Origin: Paenibacillus sp. D2_2
GTDB lineage: Bacteria > Bacillota > Bacilli > Paenibacillales > Paenibacillaceae
Length of the DNA: 64,000 bases
Direction of reading: 5' to 3'
NCBI RefSeq assembly: GCF_031199965.1
Contig: NZ_CP133605.1
Location: 5,189,001 to 5,253,000 of the forward strand
The notes under the pieces were generated by a model, which saw only the letters and a list, made by a program, of their open reading frames with translations, was not told the origin of the DNA and ran no database searches. Positions 20,298 to 30,861 of the stretch are shown piece after piece. How positions within the stretch are numbered: position 1 is the stretch's first letter; every line of letters starts with the position of its first letter. The translations under genes were made by a program, and so were the position numbers.

Positions 20298-21418
20298 TTA
20301 CTTCGATCCCCGTTCTTCTCCGACCTTCATGCGCAGACGTGCCAGGAGATTCAACACTGGCCGTTTGGTCTTGCCGATAAGGCCAATGACTTCGGCTCCG
20401 ATTTGTAGGAAGAAGACCATGACGCAGATGACTACAAAAGTAACCCAGTTGGCACTATACATCGCTGCCGAGGATTGGATAACTGCCAGCACTCCGAAGA
20501 AAGCAGCAATCCCGTAAATGATCAGCACCGTCTGGCGGTGGCTGAATCCGAGCTCGCGCAAGCAATGATGTAGATGCCCCTTGTCCGGTGAGAAGATAGG
20601 TTTCTTCTGCATCCAGCGGCGGATGATTGCAAACATCGTATCTGAGAGCGGTACACCGATCAGAATGATTGGCGTCAGGAACGACACAATTGCGACCTGC
20701 TTAAATCCGAGCAAGGATAATAGTGCAAGACAGAAGCCAAGGAACAACGATCCCGAGTCGCCCATAAATATCTTGGCTGGGTGGAAATTGAAATGCAGGA
20801 AGCCAAGGATACTTCCGAGCAACAGTAAGCTCATCAAGGCAACAACGACATTACCCATAATGAACGCCATCACAGCAATCGTTGCAATTGCAATGCCGGA
20901 AACCCCAGCTGCCAATCCATCCAGACCGTCAATCAGATTGATGGCATTGGTTACCCCGACGATCCATAGAATCGTGAACGGAATAGCGATCCAGCTCTCA
21001 ATCGAAGCGTAGGTATGGAACGGTATATTCGCGAACTCCAGCCGCACGTCAAATCCGAAGACGACGATGCAGGCTGTCGCAATCTGCACAACAAATTTCA
21101 GCTTCACCGGCAAATCGAAGCGGTCATCCAGTGCTCCAAGCAGAACTGTTATCGTACCGCCCACAAGAAATGCCTTCATAAAATTCATCTCACGTACTGA
21201 GAATGATCCGGAACAAACCATATGATTATCAGAAAAGTAATTAAAAAAGATAAATAAATGCCCAATCCACCGAGTCGCGGCATAGTCTTCGTATGCACCT
21301 TACGTGCGTTAGGCACGTCCACAGCGCCGACCTTAAAAGCGAACTTCTTAACCAGCGGCGTGAGAGCAAGCGCCATACCAAGCGCGACGATAAACCCGAT
21401 GGTATAGATCATCCACAT
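20298..21418 (-). CDS. tagO: Undecaprenyl-phosphate GlcNAc-1-phosphate transferase, one frameshift
   Basis: TagO/WecA-type integral membrane enzyme that starts lipid-linked wall-polymer synthesis by moving GlcNAc-1-P from UDP-GlcNAc to undecaprenyl phosphate. About 373 residues with ten or eleven membrane helices. Diagnostic motifs are GALDDRFDLP, NLIDGLDGLAAG, GDSGSLFLGF and KGHLHHCL. ATG 21418 follows GGGGG at nine bases. The frame breaks near 21205 (CAGTACGTGAGATGA), where one missing base separates the first 75 residues from the rest. It forms a likely operon with tagA, csaB and the DUF5693 gene upstream, and supplies the linkage unit for the polymer bound by the SLH proteins. Confidence 0.92.
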
Positions 21419-21528
21419 GTGTAATAACCCCCAATTGTTCTGCCGGAATGATTATACTCCGTTTCAAAAAGAAAGACCAACCTCGTATTTAAGCAATAAT
21501 ACGCTGTTTTCTGTAATATTTCAATGAA

Positions 21529-22293
21529 TTATCTTACTTTGGTCAGGTTTTCTCCCTCGCGCATCACCTTAACGGTAAATTTCGGTAGCGCAAGCATCCG
21601 CGGTAACCGGGATGGTTGTTTTAACAGACGGTATAACCATTCAAGCCGAAGCTTCTGGAATACAAGCGGAGCCCGCTTGGTCTTGCCGGATATAACATCA
21701 AAACTGCCTCCGACGCCCATCATAATTGGTACGCCGAGTGACTTCTTATATTTTGCGATCCAAGGCTCCTGCGTGTCCGCACCCCTAGCAACAAATAACA
21801 GATGCGGCGAGGTTTCCTTAATCGCTTGGACAACTTCCTCATCTTGTTCCGGACCAAAATATCCGTCCCGGTAGCCCGCGATCACCAGGCCTGGATATTG
21901 CTGAGACAAGCGGTGAGCCGTCTCTTCAATCACTTCCGGAGTCGATCCCATCAGATAGACTCTCCATTTACGTCCCGCGCCTTGCAGCAGTAGCTCATGC
22001 ATCAAATCGATACCTGCCACCCGCTCTGCCACGGGATCGCCGCCTTTCTGCGCAGCCCAGACCACGCCGCTGCCATCTGGCACAATTAATTCAGCCGCCT
22101 GCATCATCTGCTTGTATTCCGGGTTCTCCAGAGCGGCCATAATCATAATTGGATTCGCGGTAATAATCTGATGGGGTGTCCCGGAAGCAACCACCTGAGA
22201 CAAGTACTCCACCGTATCCTTCATTCCCCACTTACATACAGGAATGCCGAACATGGATACCGTCGGTACCGCTGTATCATGTGTTATCGTCAT
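21529..22293 (-). CDS. tagA: N-acetylmannosaminyltransferase, WecG/TagA/CpsF family
   Basis: 254 residues, complete. TagA adds ManNAc from UDP-ManNAc to GlcNAc-PP-undecaprenol, the step after TagO, on the cytoplasmic face of the membrane. Family motifs seen are ITANPIMIM near residue 45, VPDGSGVVWA near 72, YLMGSTPEVIEE near 115, GYFGPEQDEEV, and GVGGSFDVISGKTKRAP near 200. ATG 22293 is preceded by AAGGGTGA, which overlaps the csaB stop eight bases away, so the two are probably translationally coupled. The donor sugar would come from MnaA, also in this window at 47465-48662. Confidence 0.93.
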   Translation of the reverse strand: MTITHDTAVPTVSMFGIPVCKWGMKDTVEYLSQVVASGTPHQIITANPIMIMAALENPEYKQMMQAAELIVPDGSGVVWAAQKGGDPVAERVAGIDLMHELLLQGAGRKWRVYLMGSTPEVIEETAHRLSQQYPGLVIAGYRDGYFGPEQDEEVVQAIKETSPHLLFVARGADTQEPWIAKYKKSLGVPIMMGVGGSFDVISGKTKRAPLVFQKLRLEWLYRLLKQPSRLPRMLALPKFTVKVMREGENLTKVR

Positions 22294-22300
22294 TTTCGGA

Positions 22301-23482
22301 TCACCCTTTGCTCCGTAGAAATTGTGCGATATGCTCCGCCGGCAACCGTGCTGCTTTCTTCATCGCGTCGATCTTCGCTGTATTTGCTCTGCGCCTGGTC
22401 TCACCTTCGGTGAGCAGACGCTCGGCTTGCGCGGCAACAATCTGCGGATCGAGCTCATCCGTCGTTCCGACCGGAACACTGCCGACACGGCCGAGGAAAT
22501 GATCGATCTTCGGATCATACGAGATGCCGAGCAGCGGAACTTCCCGCGAGGCCGCGTAGATCAAGCTGTGCAGCCTCATGCCGATCAGCAGGCTGCACTG
22601 GCTGACTTCCCGGAGCATATCCTGCGGATGCTCTGTCTCCGCCGCAATACTCACGGTGCTGCCGCTGTCTGCCACATTTCCCATCTGCTCCATGACGAAG
22701 CGCGAAGCTTCGTCATCGCCGGGAAATGAAATGGCAGGAAGCGGATATGCACCGGCTTGCGGCGGCTCAGCGAAGCCAGGCCTTCGGCCAGCTTCGCCAG
22801 TTCGGTCCGCGCTTCTGTCCAGAAGCGGACCGACACCCCCACCACCGGCAGCGCGGCCGCATCAGCGCCGACGCCGGTGGTAGCAGCGGACTCGCCCCCT
22901 TGCGAGTCCTGCTGTAGTTCTGCTGAAGCTGCCGCCCCATCTTCGGGCAGCTTCAGCCCCATCACCGGATCGGGGACAACTTCAATGTCCCCGCCCGGTA
23001 TGCCCATGCTGCGGAGCAGCTCCGCCGACTCCGCATCCCGCACTGAGATATAATCGCAGCGCCGGAACACGGACGCGATAAATGGACGGAATAGCTTACG
23101 ATTAACTGGGCCTACGCCCTGCGCATACACAAAGGTAGGCTTTCCAAGCCACTGCGCTAGCTTGATCACACCGAGATAATACGGGATCGACTTGAGCCCC
23201 GTCGCATCCTGCAGCAGGCTGCCCCGCCGCTGATCAATCCGTCGCTGTTCTTAATAGCGTTCCTTACTTCCGTAAATTTCATCCGATGTACAGCTTTTAC
23301 TCCATAGGTACGACTCGTCCATTCGGGATCGATCGATAATACGACCGGTTCAATCTGTACCCGGATGCCCGGCCCTCCTCTTCCAGCGCAGTAAGAATAG
23401 ATTGCAGCACTGCTTCATCCCCGCTGTTGCGAAAGCCGTAATATCCCGATAGAACTATGGTTTGAGGAGACGCGGTGACCAT
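22301..23482 (-). CDS. csaB: Polysaccharide pyruvyl transferase CsaB, three frameshifts
   Basis: CsaB adds a ketal pyruvate to the wall polymer, the modification that SLH domains recognise. About 395 residues when rejoined. The N-terminus reads LSGYYGFRNSGDEAVLQSIL, then ISGGGSLLQDATG, FVYAQGVGPV, and at the C-terminus MRLHSLIYAASREVPLLGISYDPK, all typical of the family. Three one-base gaps, each in a G/C run, break the frame near 23370, 23222 and 22720. The start, ATG 23482, overlaps the end of the DUF5693 gene by 28 bases and has AGGTG upstream. The middle (about 22750-22960) is an unusually GC-rich, Ala/Ser/Gly-rich linker. Since the cell has three SLH proteins, a dead csaB is unlikely and the breaks are probably sequence errors. 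Confidence 0.9.
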
Positions 23483-25472
23483 TTATCCCAGCACCTTTCG
23501 ATAATATGCCAAATTACAATTGCGATTAAGCCAACGATCAATCCCAGTCCCAAACCGAGCAAGCCGCGAATCAGAGACAAGACCGCTGGTGTATGGATAT
23601 GAGCGAACGTATCCACCATAGACAGTTGTCCCATCACCGCGACAACCATCACGTAGAGTGCCCAGCGATAACGGAACGCAGCGAAGATACCTGCCAGGAA
23701 CAGCGGATGCGCAAGCAAGAATTCTTTATTTCTAGGTCTTACACCAAATGTATTCTCAAGGAAGGATCTGAACGCGGCTTCGCCAGGTAGCAGCGAGCCA
23801 GCGTTGCCTGTACGTGACAGGTAATACAGACCAACAACGCCCAAAATTCCAATCACAAGAATCCATAATAAAGTAATCTTCGTCTTGAGCCAACGGTTCA
23901 ATTCTTTCCAGACGGATTCACCTTGGTATAAGAAGACATAAAGAGCAATCAGCAGAATCGGTCCCAAATGCAACAAGCTTACGCCGCGGAACTGATTCAG
24001 CACGAGACTGTACGTAATATTGTTAAGCAATGCGATCACAAAAGGAACCGCCGACAGCGAAATCACCGCCGTCTTCACATACAGAACGATCGTATGTGCC
24101 AGTCTTTTGCTATTAGGAATCACTGTCTTACCATCATTTACTTCATTTACTTTACGGATCGCCAGCACCATTGCAATGGTCGGGGCACTAATTGCCACAA
24201 ACAGAGCAAGGGCCTGTTCCATTAATGTTGGTTTCAGTACATACAACCCTGCGGATCCGATCAGTCCGAGGACGAACACCGCAAGCGTAAGCGGAGCGAT
24301 AAAGTAAGAAACCAACAAAGCAATAAACGCTAGGCCTCCAAGAACAACCAGTGCCTTCGCATACTTCTGCCAGGAAGCATCATATACGTGGAAGGCCTGC
24401 GCTTGCCCAGCTCGAATCCGTCATTCTGGATACGCTGAATGGCTTGTCCCGGTTCTTGAAGCGAATCAATCAGGTTATCAATCGGATTGGTAATCGCTGC
24501 TTTAGCCGCATCCTTAGCCGGAGAAGCATTCAAATAGATCATCCGAATGTTACGGTCCTTCACAGCAAGTGAGAACCGATCGGCTAAAGTCTCGATAGGC
24601 TGTCCTGCCTCCAAGTCCGCCAGCGAATGAAGACGAACTACATTATAATCCGTCAGATATGCCAGATTGTTGAAGCCTTTTTGAGGAGCCTTCAAATTCT
24701 CAATCGTAGCAATCCCAATATTATATTTATTCAGCAGGTCAGCAAAACCCTGCAAACTGTTCATTTTCTCATCATCTTCGAACCCTTTGACGGCTTCACC
24801 ATCAAACAGGATACGATTTACGCCATGATCTGCGAAATATTGAAGCTCTTTATCCATCATCGCTTGATCATACGAGATATTATCAGACAACCGCGGCAAA
24901 ATAATGAAGCCTTTATCCTGCAGCATCGAAAATGTCGTCTTATCAATCGGCATCGGCTTCAGCAGCGCCTCATCCGGAGACATCTCAACGACCAGACCCG
25001 GACGGCCTTCATATTCCCAAGGTGTAACTGTAACGCCTAAGCCGCGGAAAGCATCTTCAATCACTGGGCGAAGTTGCTTCTCGTTATCATCAGTCGTAAA
25101 AGCAATATAAGCAAAGTTGCTGTTCGGAGTCACCAGTGACTTGTTGAGCTTGGCGATATCCGCCTCACTGAGGACCATAATTCGTCTTGTCTTCTGATAC
25201 TCGTCCAATGTGCTCTCGAACAGAGCCATAGTTGTAATTCCAGCTTTCTTCAATCGATCTAACTGTTCATTCATATATGCCGCTGGATTAGCTTGATAAT
25301 TCGATATCTCCACCAAACCGCGATAATTGAATACAATCTCCACATTATTTGCCGAAGATTCCGTCTCCACCCGCTGATAAATGACAGGTATAGAGGCGAC
25401 AATCCCCACAATCACCAAAATCCATAGCCATTTGCGGGAAGCTTTATTCCACCGCTGCCAACTTTGTACCAC
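23455..25472 (-). CDS. DUF5693 polytopic membrane protein of the csaB cluster, one frameshift
   Basis: About 672 residues. The start is GTG 25472, seven bases after GAGGAGG. One membrane helix at residues 15-33 is followed by about 340 residues that should face outside, then eight or nine helices to the C-terminus (for example TLAVFVLGLIGSAGLYVL and VLSLIRGLLGLGLGLIVGLI). The frame breaks near 24403, between ELGKAQAFHV and the membrane part. DUF5693 has no assigned function that I know. Position directly before csaB, with overlapping ends, suggests a role in export, polymerisation or pyruvylation of the wall polymer, comparable to CsaA next to CsaB in Bacillus anthracis; that comparison is by context and topology only. 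Confidence 0.8.
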
Positions 25473-25828
25473 AAAGTTACCTCCTCAACTTAAGAAAAAA
25501 ATATATCCATCCTATTATCTTACAATCTGACAGACCTCATAATCAAAACTGTGACAACATCATCCCTAACATCAAGACTACTAAGTTCTCGCTTCTGAGT
25601 CAAAAAATGCCCGATTGTTCGTCTATGCATGAAGGGAAATATAGGATACTCCGGTAAGCATAGACCAATAATACTTCAAATCTATAACTAAATCTTATCA
25701 AATTGTCACTTTTTTATCATTAAACGACATGGCAATCCCAGTAATTACTTCACTTATTGTAAAAAGTACACCTAAAATGCAACTACTCATCCATGCTAAC
25801 GCAATGAGTCATTTTGCCTCATACACAA

Positions 25829-25862
25829 CATTTAAGTCGACTTGATCAAGTCGACTTAAATG
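25829..25862. repeat. 34-bp perfect palindrome
   Basis: The half-sequence CATTTAAGTCGACTTGA is followed at once by its exact reverse complement. It lies in the 466-bp gap between the divergent-end genes pgcA and DUF5693, 77 bases past the pgcA stop. Neither strand has a T tract after it, so it is not a standard terminator. The remainder of 25473-25828 is AT-rich with nothing else that I can support. Confidence 0.8.
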
Positions 25863-25938
25863 AACGGCTTATTCATTTCAAACTGCAAATGTAGCTTCAA
25901 GATGTTTTAACATACGTATTACGAATAAAGCTTGTGCC

Positions 25939-27656
25939 TTAAGCGTCTATACGCGCCAATACTTCATACTCCAGACGCTTCAGTCTTGCTTTGGCATCGT
26001 CGTTGGACTGCCCGCAAACTGCGAAATAGCATTTGATCTTCGGCTCAGTTCCAGATGGACGCAGGCAGAACCATGAACCATCCTTGAGCATGAATTTCAA
26101 TACATTCTCCTTCGGAAGACCATCCAGTCCCAGGGAGTAGTCGAGCACTTCCTTCACATTAGAGCCTGCGATCTGCTGCGGCGGATTGCCACGGAAATCT
26201 TCCATCAGTGCACCGATCTTAGCCACACCATCTTGGCCTTTTAATGTACGAGAAGCGAGCGATTCACGATAGTATCCAAACTTCGCGTAGAGCTCCTCCA
26301 GCACATCGATTAAAGTCTTACCTTGACGCTTATAATAAGCGGCAGCTTCACAGATCAAAGTCGAGGCTACGATAGCATCCTTGTCACGTGCATAGTTGCC
26401 AGCCAGGTAACCATAGCTCTCTTCGTATCCGAATAGATAAGTATACTCACCAGTCTCATCGAACTGGTTCATTTTCTCGCCGATATATTTGAAGCCGGTC
26501 AGCGTATTAAACACAGTAGCACCATAGTGACGGGCAATGGTAGCACCCATCTCACTCGTTACGATCGTCTTCACAACCGCGCCATTCTCAGGGAACTTGC
26601 CCGCTTCCTTCAATTGACCCAGTACATAATGAACAAGGATCGCACCCGATTGATTACCGGTCAAAATCTCATATTCTCCATTCGCCGCTCTGACAACGGC
26701 TCCCATACGGTCAGCGTCCGGGTCCGTTCCCATCAGAATGTCCGCTCCAACCTTCTTACCAAGCTCTATCGCCATAGTGAACGCTTCGCGCTCCTCAGGG
26801 TTCGGAGACTTCACTGTGCTGAAATTGCCATCCGGCAACTCTTGCTCCTTCACAATATGAACCTGGGAGAAGCCGATCTTATCTAACACACGGCGCACCG
26901 GAAGATTCCCTGTTCCATGTAGAGGAGTAAATACGACGACCAAATCCTAGCTGCACCGGCAGCCATTAGCTCGCGATTCACACTAGTCGCAGCCACAACC
27001 TCAGCGAAAGCTTCGTCCTCCGCTTCACCGAGCCAGATGAGCATCCCTTGCTGTTCAGCCTCTTCACGGCTCAGACGCTTAATCCCGCCGAACGAAGTGA
27101 CTTCACGAATCTTAGCGATGACCTGCTCCGCCTCATGCGGTACCAATTGTCCGCCGAAGGCATTATATACTTTATATCCATTATATTCAGGTGGATTATG
27201 GCTCGCAGTTACGACAATTCCGCCGGTTGCCGCTAATTCACGCACGGTGTAAGATAGCTGCGGTGTCGGACGTAACGATGTGAATAACTTAGCTACGATT
27301 CCATTGCCGGCAAGTACTAGCGCAGCCTCCAGAGCGAATTCAGGAGAGAAATGACGGCAATCATGAGCGATAACGACAGAAGGTTGACCTTCCTGTCCAC
27401 GATGCGCCTGCAAAATATACTCAGCGAAGCCTTGCGTCGCCCGAGCCACCGTATAACGGTTCATCCGATTGCTTCCCGCGCCAATGACACCGCGTAATCC
27501 GCCAGTCCCAAATTCGAGGTCACGATAGAAGCGGTCTTCCAGCTCCGCCGGATTATTCTCAAGCTGCTTCAGCTCCTGCTTCGTTGCTTCATCGATGGCA
27601 GGATCTTGGAGCCAACTGTCTAGTCTTTGTCTCACATTCGTACTAAGTTCAGTCAT
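25939..27656 (-). CDS. pgcA: Alpha-phosphoglucomutase / phosphomannomutase, one frameshift
   Basis: Interconverts glucose-6-P and glucose-1-P, feeding UDP-glucose and wall glycolipids. About 572 residues, normal for Bacillus PgcA. ATG 27656 follows AGGAGGAG. Visible motifs in order: VTASHNPPEYNGYK (catalytic phosphoserine), GTDPDADRMG (metal site), GYEESYGYLAG (sugar specificity), and RPSGTEPKIKCY (phosphate binding). The frame breaks near 26945, between MAAGAA and DLVVVFTPLHGTG, by one missing base. It appears to be transcribed alone between fabZ and the palindrome region. Confidence 0.93.
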
Positions 27657-27747
27657 GATTACAAACTCCTCCTAATTGTTCTACGTCTATCCCCTAAATT
27701 TAATAGATGGACAGGTCTCTATACAATAAACAATCACACATCCCCGT

Positions 27748-28170
27748 TTATGACAAAGCAAACATAATTACGCCTTCTGCAACGACTTTGTCGTCGACCT
27801 TGGCAACAGCTTTACCTTTACCGATGGAGCCCTTCAGGCGGATAATTTCTACTTCAAGACGCAGGGTATCGCCTGGCACGACTTGACCGCGGAAGCGGAA
27901 TTCATCTAGGCCAGCCAAAAATCCGATCTTGCCTCGGTTGCTCTCCAAATTCAAAATCGCTACAGCGCCTACCTGCGCCAACGCTTCCGTGATTAACACG
28001 CCCGGCATTACCGGATATCCAGGGAAATGACCTGTAAAGAACGGTTCGTTCACCGTTACATTCTTGATGCCGACGGCACGCTTGCCTTCCTCCAACTCGA
28101 CAATACGATCTACCAACAGGAACGGCGGGCGGTGCGGAATAATCTCTTGAATTTGTTTTACATCCAACAT
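27748..28170 (-). CDS. fabZ: 3-hydroxyacyl-ACP dehydratase
   Basis: 140 residues, complete. FabZ removes water from 3-hydroxyacyl-ACP in fatty acid elongation. The hot-dog fold signature [12 protein letters not shown] at the N-terminus and [20 protein letters not shown] carry the catalytic His and Glu. ATG 28170 follows AAAGGGGA. As in B. subtilis (ywpB), it lies near the mbl-flhO-flhP block. Its upstream region is occupied by a MITE-like repeat, so its promoter must lie within or beyond that element. Confidence 0.95.
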   Translation of the reverse strand: MLDVKQIQEIIPHRPPFLLVDRIVELEEGKRAVGIKNVTVNEPFFTGHFPGYPVMPGVLITEALAQVGAVAILNLESNRGKIGFLAGLDEFRFRGQVVPGDTLRLEVEIIRLKGSIGKGKAVAKVDDKVVAEGVIMFALS

Positions 28171-28209
28171 ATGTAATTCCCCTTTCTTGAATTTAATTAC
28201 TTTTATTTA

Positions 28210-28502
28210 GTGTAAGTTGAAAAAGTACGGTTTTCAGCACCAAAGCTTATGCTTCCGATGTGCGTTTTTTCAAAACGCTTCAGTTGGATGAAGCTAAGGC
28301 ATGAGGAGCGGAGCTACACGTTTTCGTAGAAAACGGCCTCGGAAGCATTTGCTTGTAGTTTGTACGTGAGCACCTGAGATGTTTCCGTAGGAAACATGAC
28401 TTCGTAAGCATCTGCTTAGGCCCGGCTGAATTCAAGATTCGATGCCGAGTTAACTTCATGATTCGCTTCGCGATCAAAAGTGGACTTTTTGAACTACCTC
28501 TC
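28210..28502. repeat. MITE-like modular repeat, copy A
   Basis: Ends are GTTGAAAAAGTAC and GGACTTTTTGAAC, imperfect inverted repeats of the family's 13-bp GTTCAAAAAGTCC. Inside are nested inverted repeats: GCTTCCGA/TCGGAAGC, CGTTTTTTCAAAACG, and a perfect ATGTTTCC-GTA-GGAAACAT hairpin not found in copy B. It shares long identical stretches with copy B (AGCTTATGCTTCCGATGTGC, GGAGCGGAGCTACACG). No ORF spans it. Confidence 0.85.
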
Positions 28503-28576
28503 TTAGTATAAAAAAAGTTAAAGTTGATCACACTTTAATTATCCTTCGCCGCTGCAGAAGCGAGGGTTAAGATAAG

Positions 28577-28627
28577 GGGCTAATCCCGTGCAGCCATCGC
28601 TGTATAGGATTTAGCCCTTTTATTTTC
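28577..28627 (+). terminator. Orphan plus-strand terminator-like hairpin
   Basis: GGGGCTAATCC / GGATTTAGCCC with a 20-base loop is followed by TTTTATTTT on the plus strand. No plus-strand gene lies upstream; only MITE copy A does. Confidence 0.6.
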
Positions 28628-28676
28628 AGATGGAAAACCTAGCACTTAGTCCCCCATCATTATACATTCTCCCACG

Positions 28677-28704
28677 CAAAAAGAAAACTCCCGTGTCCGG
28701 GAGT
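28677..28704 (-). terminator. Terminator of the mbl-flhO-flhP-epuA operon
   Basis: ACTCCCG / CGGGAGT with loop GACA is followed by TTTCTTTTTG on the minus strand, about 60 bases past the last stop codon. Confidence 0.85.
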
Positions 28705-28765
28705 CTCTAAGCTATTCTCATCAAATCTATACTCAAAATCGGGATGCATCAAACCACCTTGCCCG

Positions 28766-28969
28766 CTAAGGAGCAAAGACCAGATCGAAAACGTGACGCC
28801 AGGTGCTCCAGTTCAATACATCATGTATATCCTGCTTGCCAAGTACAACGTACCCTGCTACCGCTCCACCAATCAAAGCGGCTGCGAAAAAAAGCAGTAT
28901 TAACACAATCTTCAACAACGGGACCCACCATGCACGGCGCTTAACTTCCGGGTTATTCTTATCTGTCAT
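28766..28969 (-). CDS. EpuA-like small membrane protein (annotated in databases as RNA polymerase subunit beta)
   Basis: 67 residues from ATG 28969, which has GGAGAG six bases upstream and lies 12 bases past the flhP stop. The pattern RRAWWVPLLKIVLILL, one membrane helix, AGYVVLGKQDI and a C-terminal W..HVFDLVF fits Pfam EpuA (PF11772). Despite the common database label this is not a catalytic RNA polymerase subunit. Last gene of the mbl operon; function in this organism unknown. Confidence 0.75.
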   Translation of the reverse strand: MTDKNNPEVKRRAWWVPLLKIVLILLFFAAALIGGAVAGYVVLGKQDIHDVLNWSTWRHVFDLVFAP

Positions 28970-28981
28970 GAAGCTCTCCAC

Positions 28982-29806
28982 CTACCCGCGTAAGTTATTA
29001 GCCAAATTCATCATTGTATCACTCGAAGTCAAGGCACGAGCCGAGAGCTGGTAAGCTCTTTGAACTTGCATCAATTCCGCCATCTCATCCGTTAGATTCA
29101 CGTTGGAGGACTCTATAGCTCCTTGACGGATACGTGCCTGCTGATCTTGAGGTAGAGCATAGGTGTTCGCCAGTACATCTGCTTCCTGTGCTCCTGGAGC
29201 GATTACGTATAAGTTTCCGTCCCTCTTCTGCAGAGCATCCGAGCGAATCGGCGTGTATAACTGAATCTGCCCAATCTGTTCAGCAGCTCCAGAACCAGAA
29301 ACCGCTGTAATCCAGCCATGATCGTCAATTTGCAGCTTGGCATTAGCAGGAACGACAATTTTCTCCCCATCTGTATTTAACAAGTGGTTACCGTCATTCG
29401 TAACGAGCCAAGCGGATTCCGCATCATTCGGATCAGGTTGAATCATGAAGTTGCCTGCCCGTGTATAGGCCTTGATATTACCAGGTGTCATCACCGAGAA
29501 TAAGGCATCCCCTTCGATTGCCAGATCTGTCGGAACATCGGTCTGTTTGATAGGCCCTTGTTCAAAATTAACCTTAGCTCCCGCCATGATGGAACCAAAT
29601 CCCTGATTGAAACCAAGCGGAGAGACCCGGCCAGGCAATGCCATACCTTTTTCTTGCTGTTGAACGCGAGTCAACGTATCTTCAAAGGTTGCTTCCTTGC
29701 GCTTAAATCCAACTGTATTCAGATTAGCCATATTGTCGGCAAGCAAATCCAGACGCTGCTGAATCCCGCCCATGGATACCATGGCACTGATCATGGAGTT
29801 ATTCAT
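28982..29806 (-). CDS. flhP: Flagellar hook-basal body (rod) protein FlhP
   Basis: 274 residues, complete. It has the FlgG/FlgF-type N-terminus (MVSMGGIQQRLDLLADNMANLNTVGFKR) and the C-terminal EMAELMQVQRAYQLSARALTSSD helix that form the coiled coil of axial flagellar proteins. ATG 29806 follows AGGAGGTGCTAC. Together with FlhO it forms the distal rod-like part of the basal body in Bacillus. Order mbl-flhO-flhP is conserved. Confidence 0.92.
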   Translation of the reverse strand: MNNSMISAMVSMGGIQQRLDLLADNMANLNTVGFKRKEATFEDTLTRVQQQEKGMALPGRVSPLGFNQGFGSIMAGAKVNFEQGPIKQTDVPTDLAIEGDALFSVMTPGNIKAYTRAGNFMIQPDPNDAESAWLVTNDGNHLLNTDGEKIVVPANAKLQIDDHGWITAVSGSGAAEQIGQIQLYTPIRSDALQKRDGNLYVIAPGAQEADVLANTYALPQDQQARIRQGAIESSNVNLTDEMAELMQVQRAYQLSARALTSSDTMMNLANNLRG

Positions 29807-29860
29807 GTAGCACCTCCTATATTTAACCGTTCAAGTTTATATTGACAATAACCTATAAAC

Positions 29861-30756
29861 CTATACCTTGCCAACCTCATTAACCGCTTTGTCCAAGCTC
29901 TTGTCATAGTATTGAACGATCTTCTGATTGGATTCATAGGCTCGCGCGGCAGCCATTAAGTCTACCATCGATTGGGCTGAGTCAACATTGGATACTTCGA
30001 GATAGCCTTGGCGAACCTCAGCACCTTCTCGATTCGTCAGCTGTCTAACATTAGGGGCTGTTCCAGCCTCCTCACGGAATACTCCGTTGCCATCACGAAC
30101 CAGTTCTTGCGGTCGGTCTGCGACCGAGATGCCAAGATTCCCAACATCCACACGAGTCCCTGAATTATCATAATAGAAGAGTCTTCCGACACTATCACTC
30201 TGCAAGGAATCCATGGATACACCCGCAGGCAACACAACCGGATTATGATCCATATCGAGTACTCGATATCCTTGCGAAGTCATTAGAGATCCATCAGGAG
30301 CTACTGTGAAGCTTCCATCTCTCGTATATCGCAGTTGATTGTTCTCATCCATTACCGTGAAGAAAGCTTCCGGACGATAAAATACTTGACCGTTATTGTC
30401 CACATATCTGCCGAAGCATCAAATGGAATCAATTCCCCCGTAGTAGGATGATTCATTCCAATACTCGAGAGTAGTGCAAAGTCCGACCTCTTGCCAGTCT
30501 CCTTCAAATCTCCTTGTGCATAAGAAGCCAAGCTCTCTTCCGCAAAAACCCCGGTAGCCAACTTACCAATTCTACGATTATTACCGGACTGCTTGTCTCC
30601 AATAATCGAGATCAACGTATCGGGAAAAGAATGCGCAACTGAGCTTACCTGCTTATACCCTGGAGTATTGATATTTGCGATATTCTGCGTAATCGTATCG
30701 TGACGCCGTTGCTCGGCTATCATTCCTGATGCAGCAGTATAAAGTCCCCTGATCAT
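29861..30756 (-). CDS. flhO: Flagellar hook-basal body (rod) protein FlhO, one frameshift
   Basis: About 298 residues. ATG 30756 (MIRGLYTAASGM) is preferred to ATG 30762 because GGAGG lies seven bases before it and it matches known FlhO starts. N-terminal ITQNIANINTPGYKQ and C-terminal QSMVDLMAAARAYESNQK are axial-protein signatures. The frame breaks near 30405 between DASA and DNNGQVFYRPEAFF. Second gene of the mbl operon. Confidence 0.9.
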
Positions 30757-30861
30757 GGACATGCCTCCAAATTCAAACTTTGCTGCTTCGGCCGCGCTTC
30801 CTCCGTCTTACACCGACGCAGCACCGATGATTTCATTCGATATACAGAATATATCGGTTGA

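Noticed and set aside
28210-28502. Insertion sequence or prophage remnant
   Set aside because: No transposase, integrase or phage-like gene fragment was found in or near any repeat copy.
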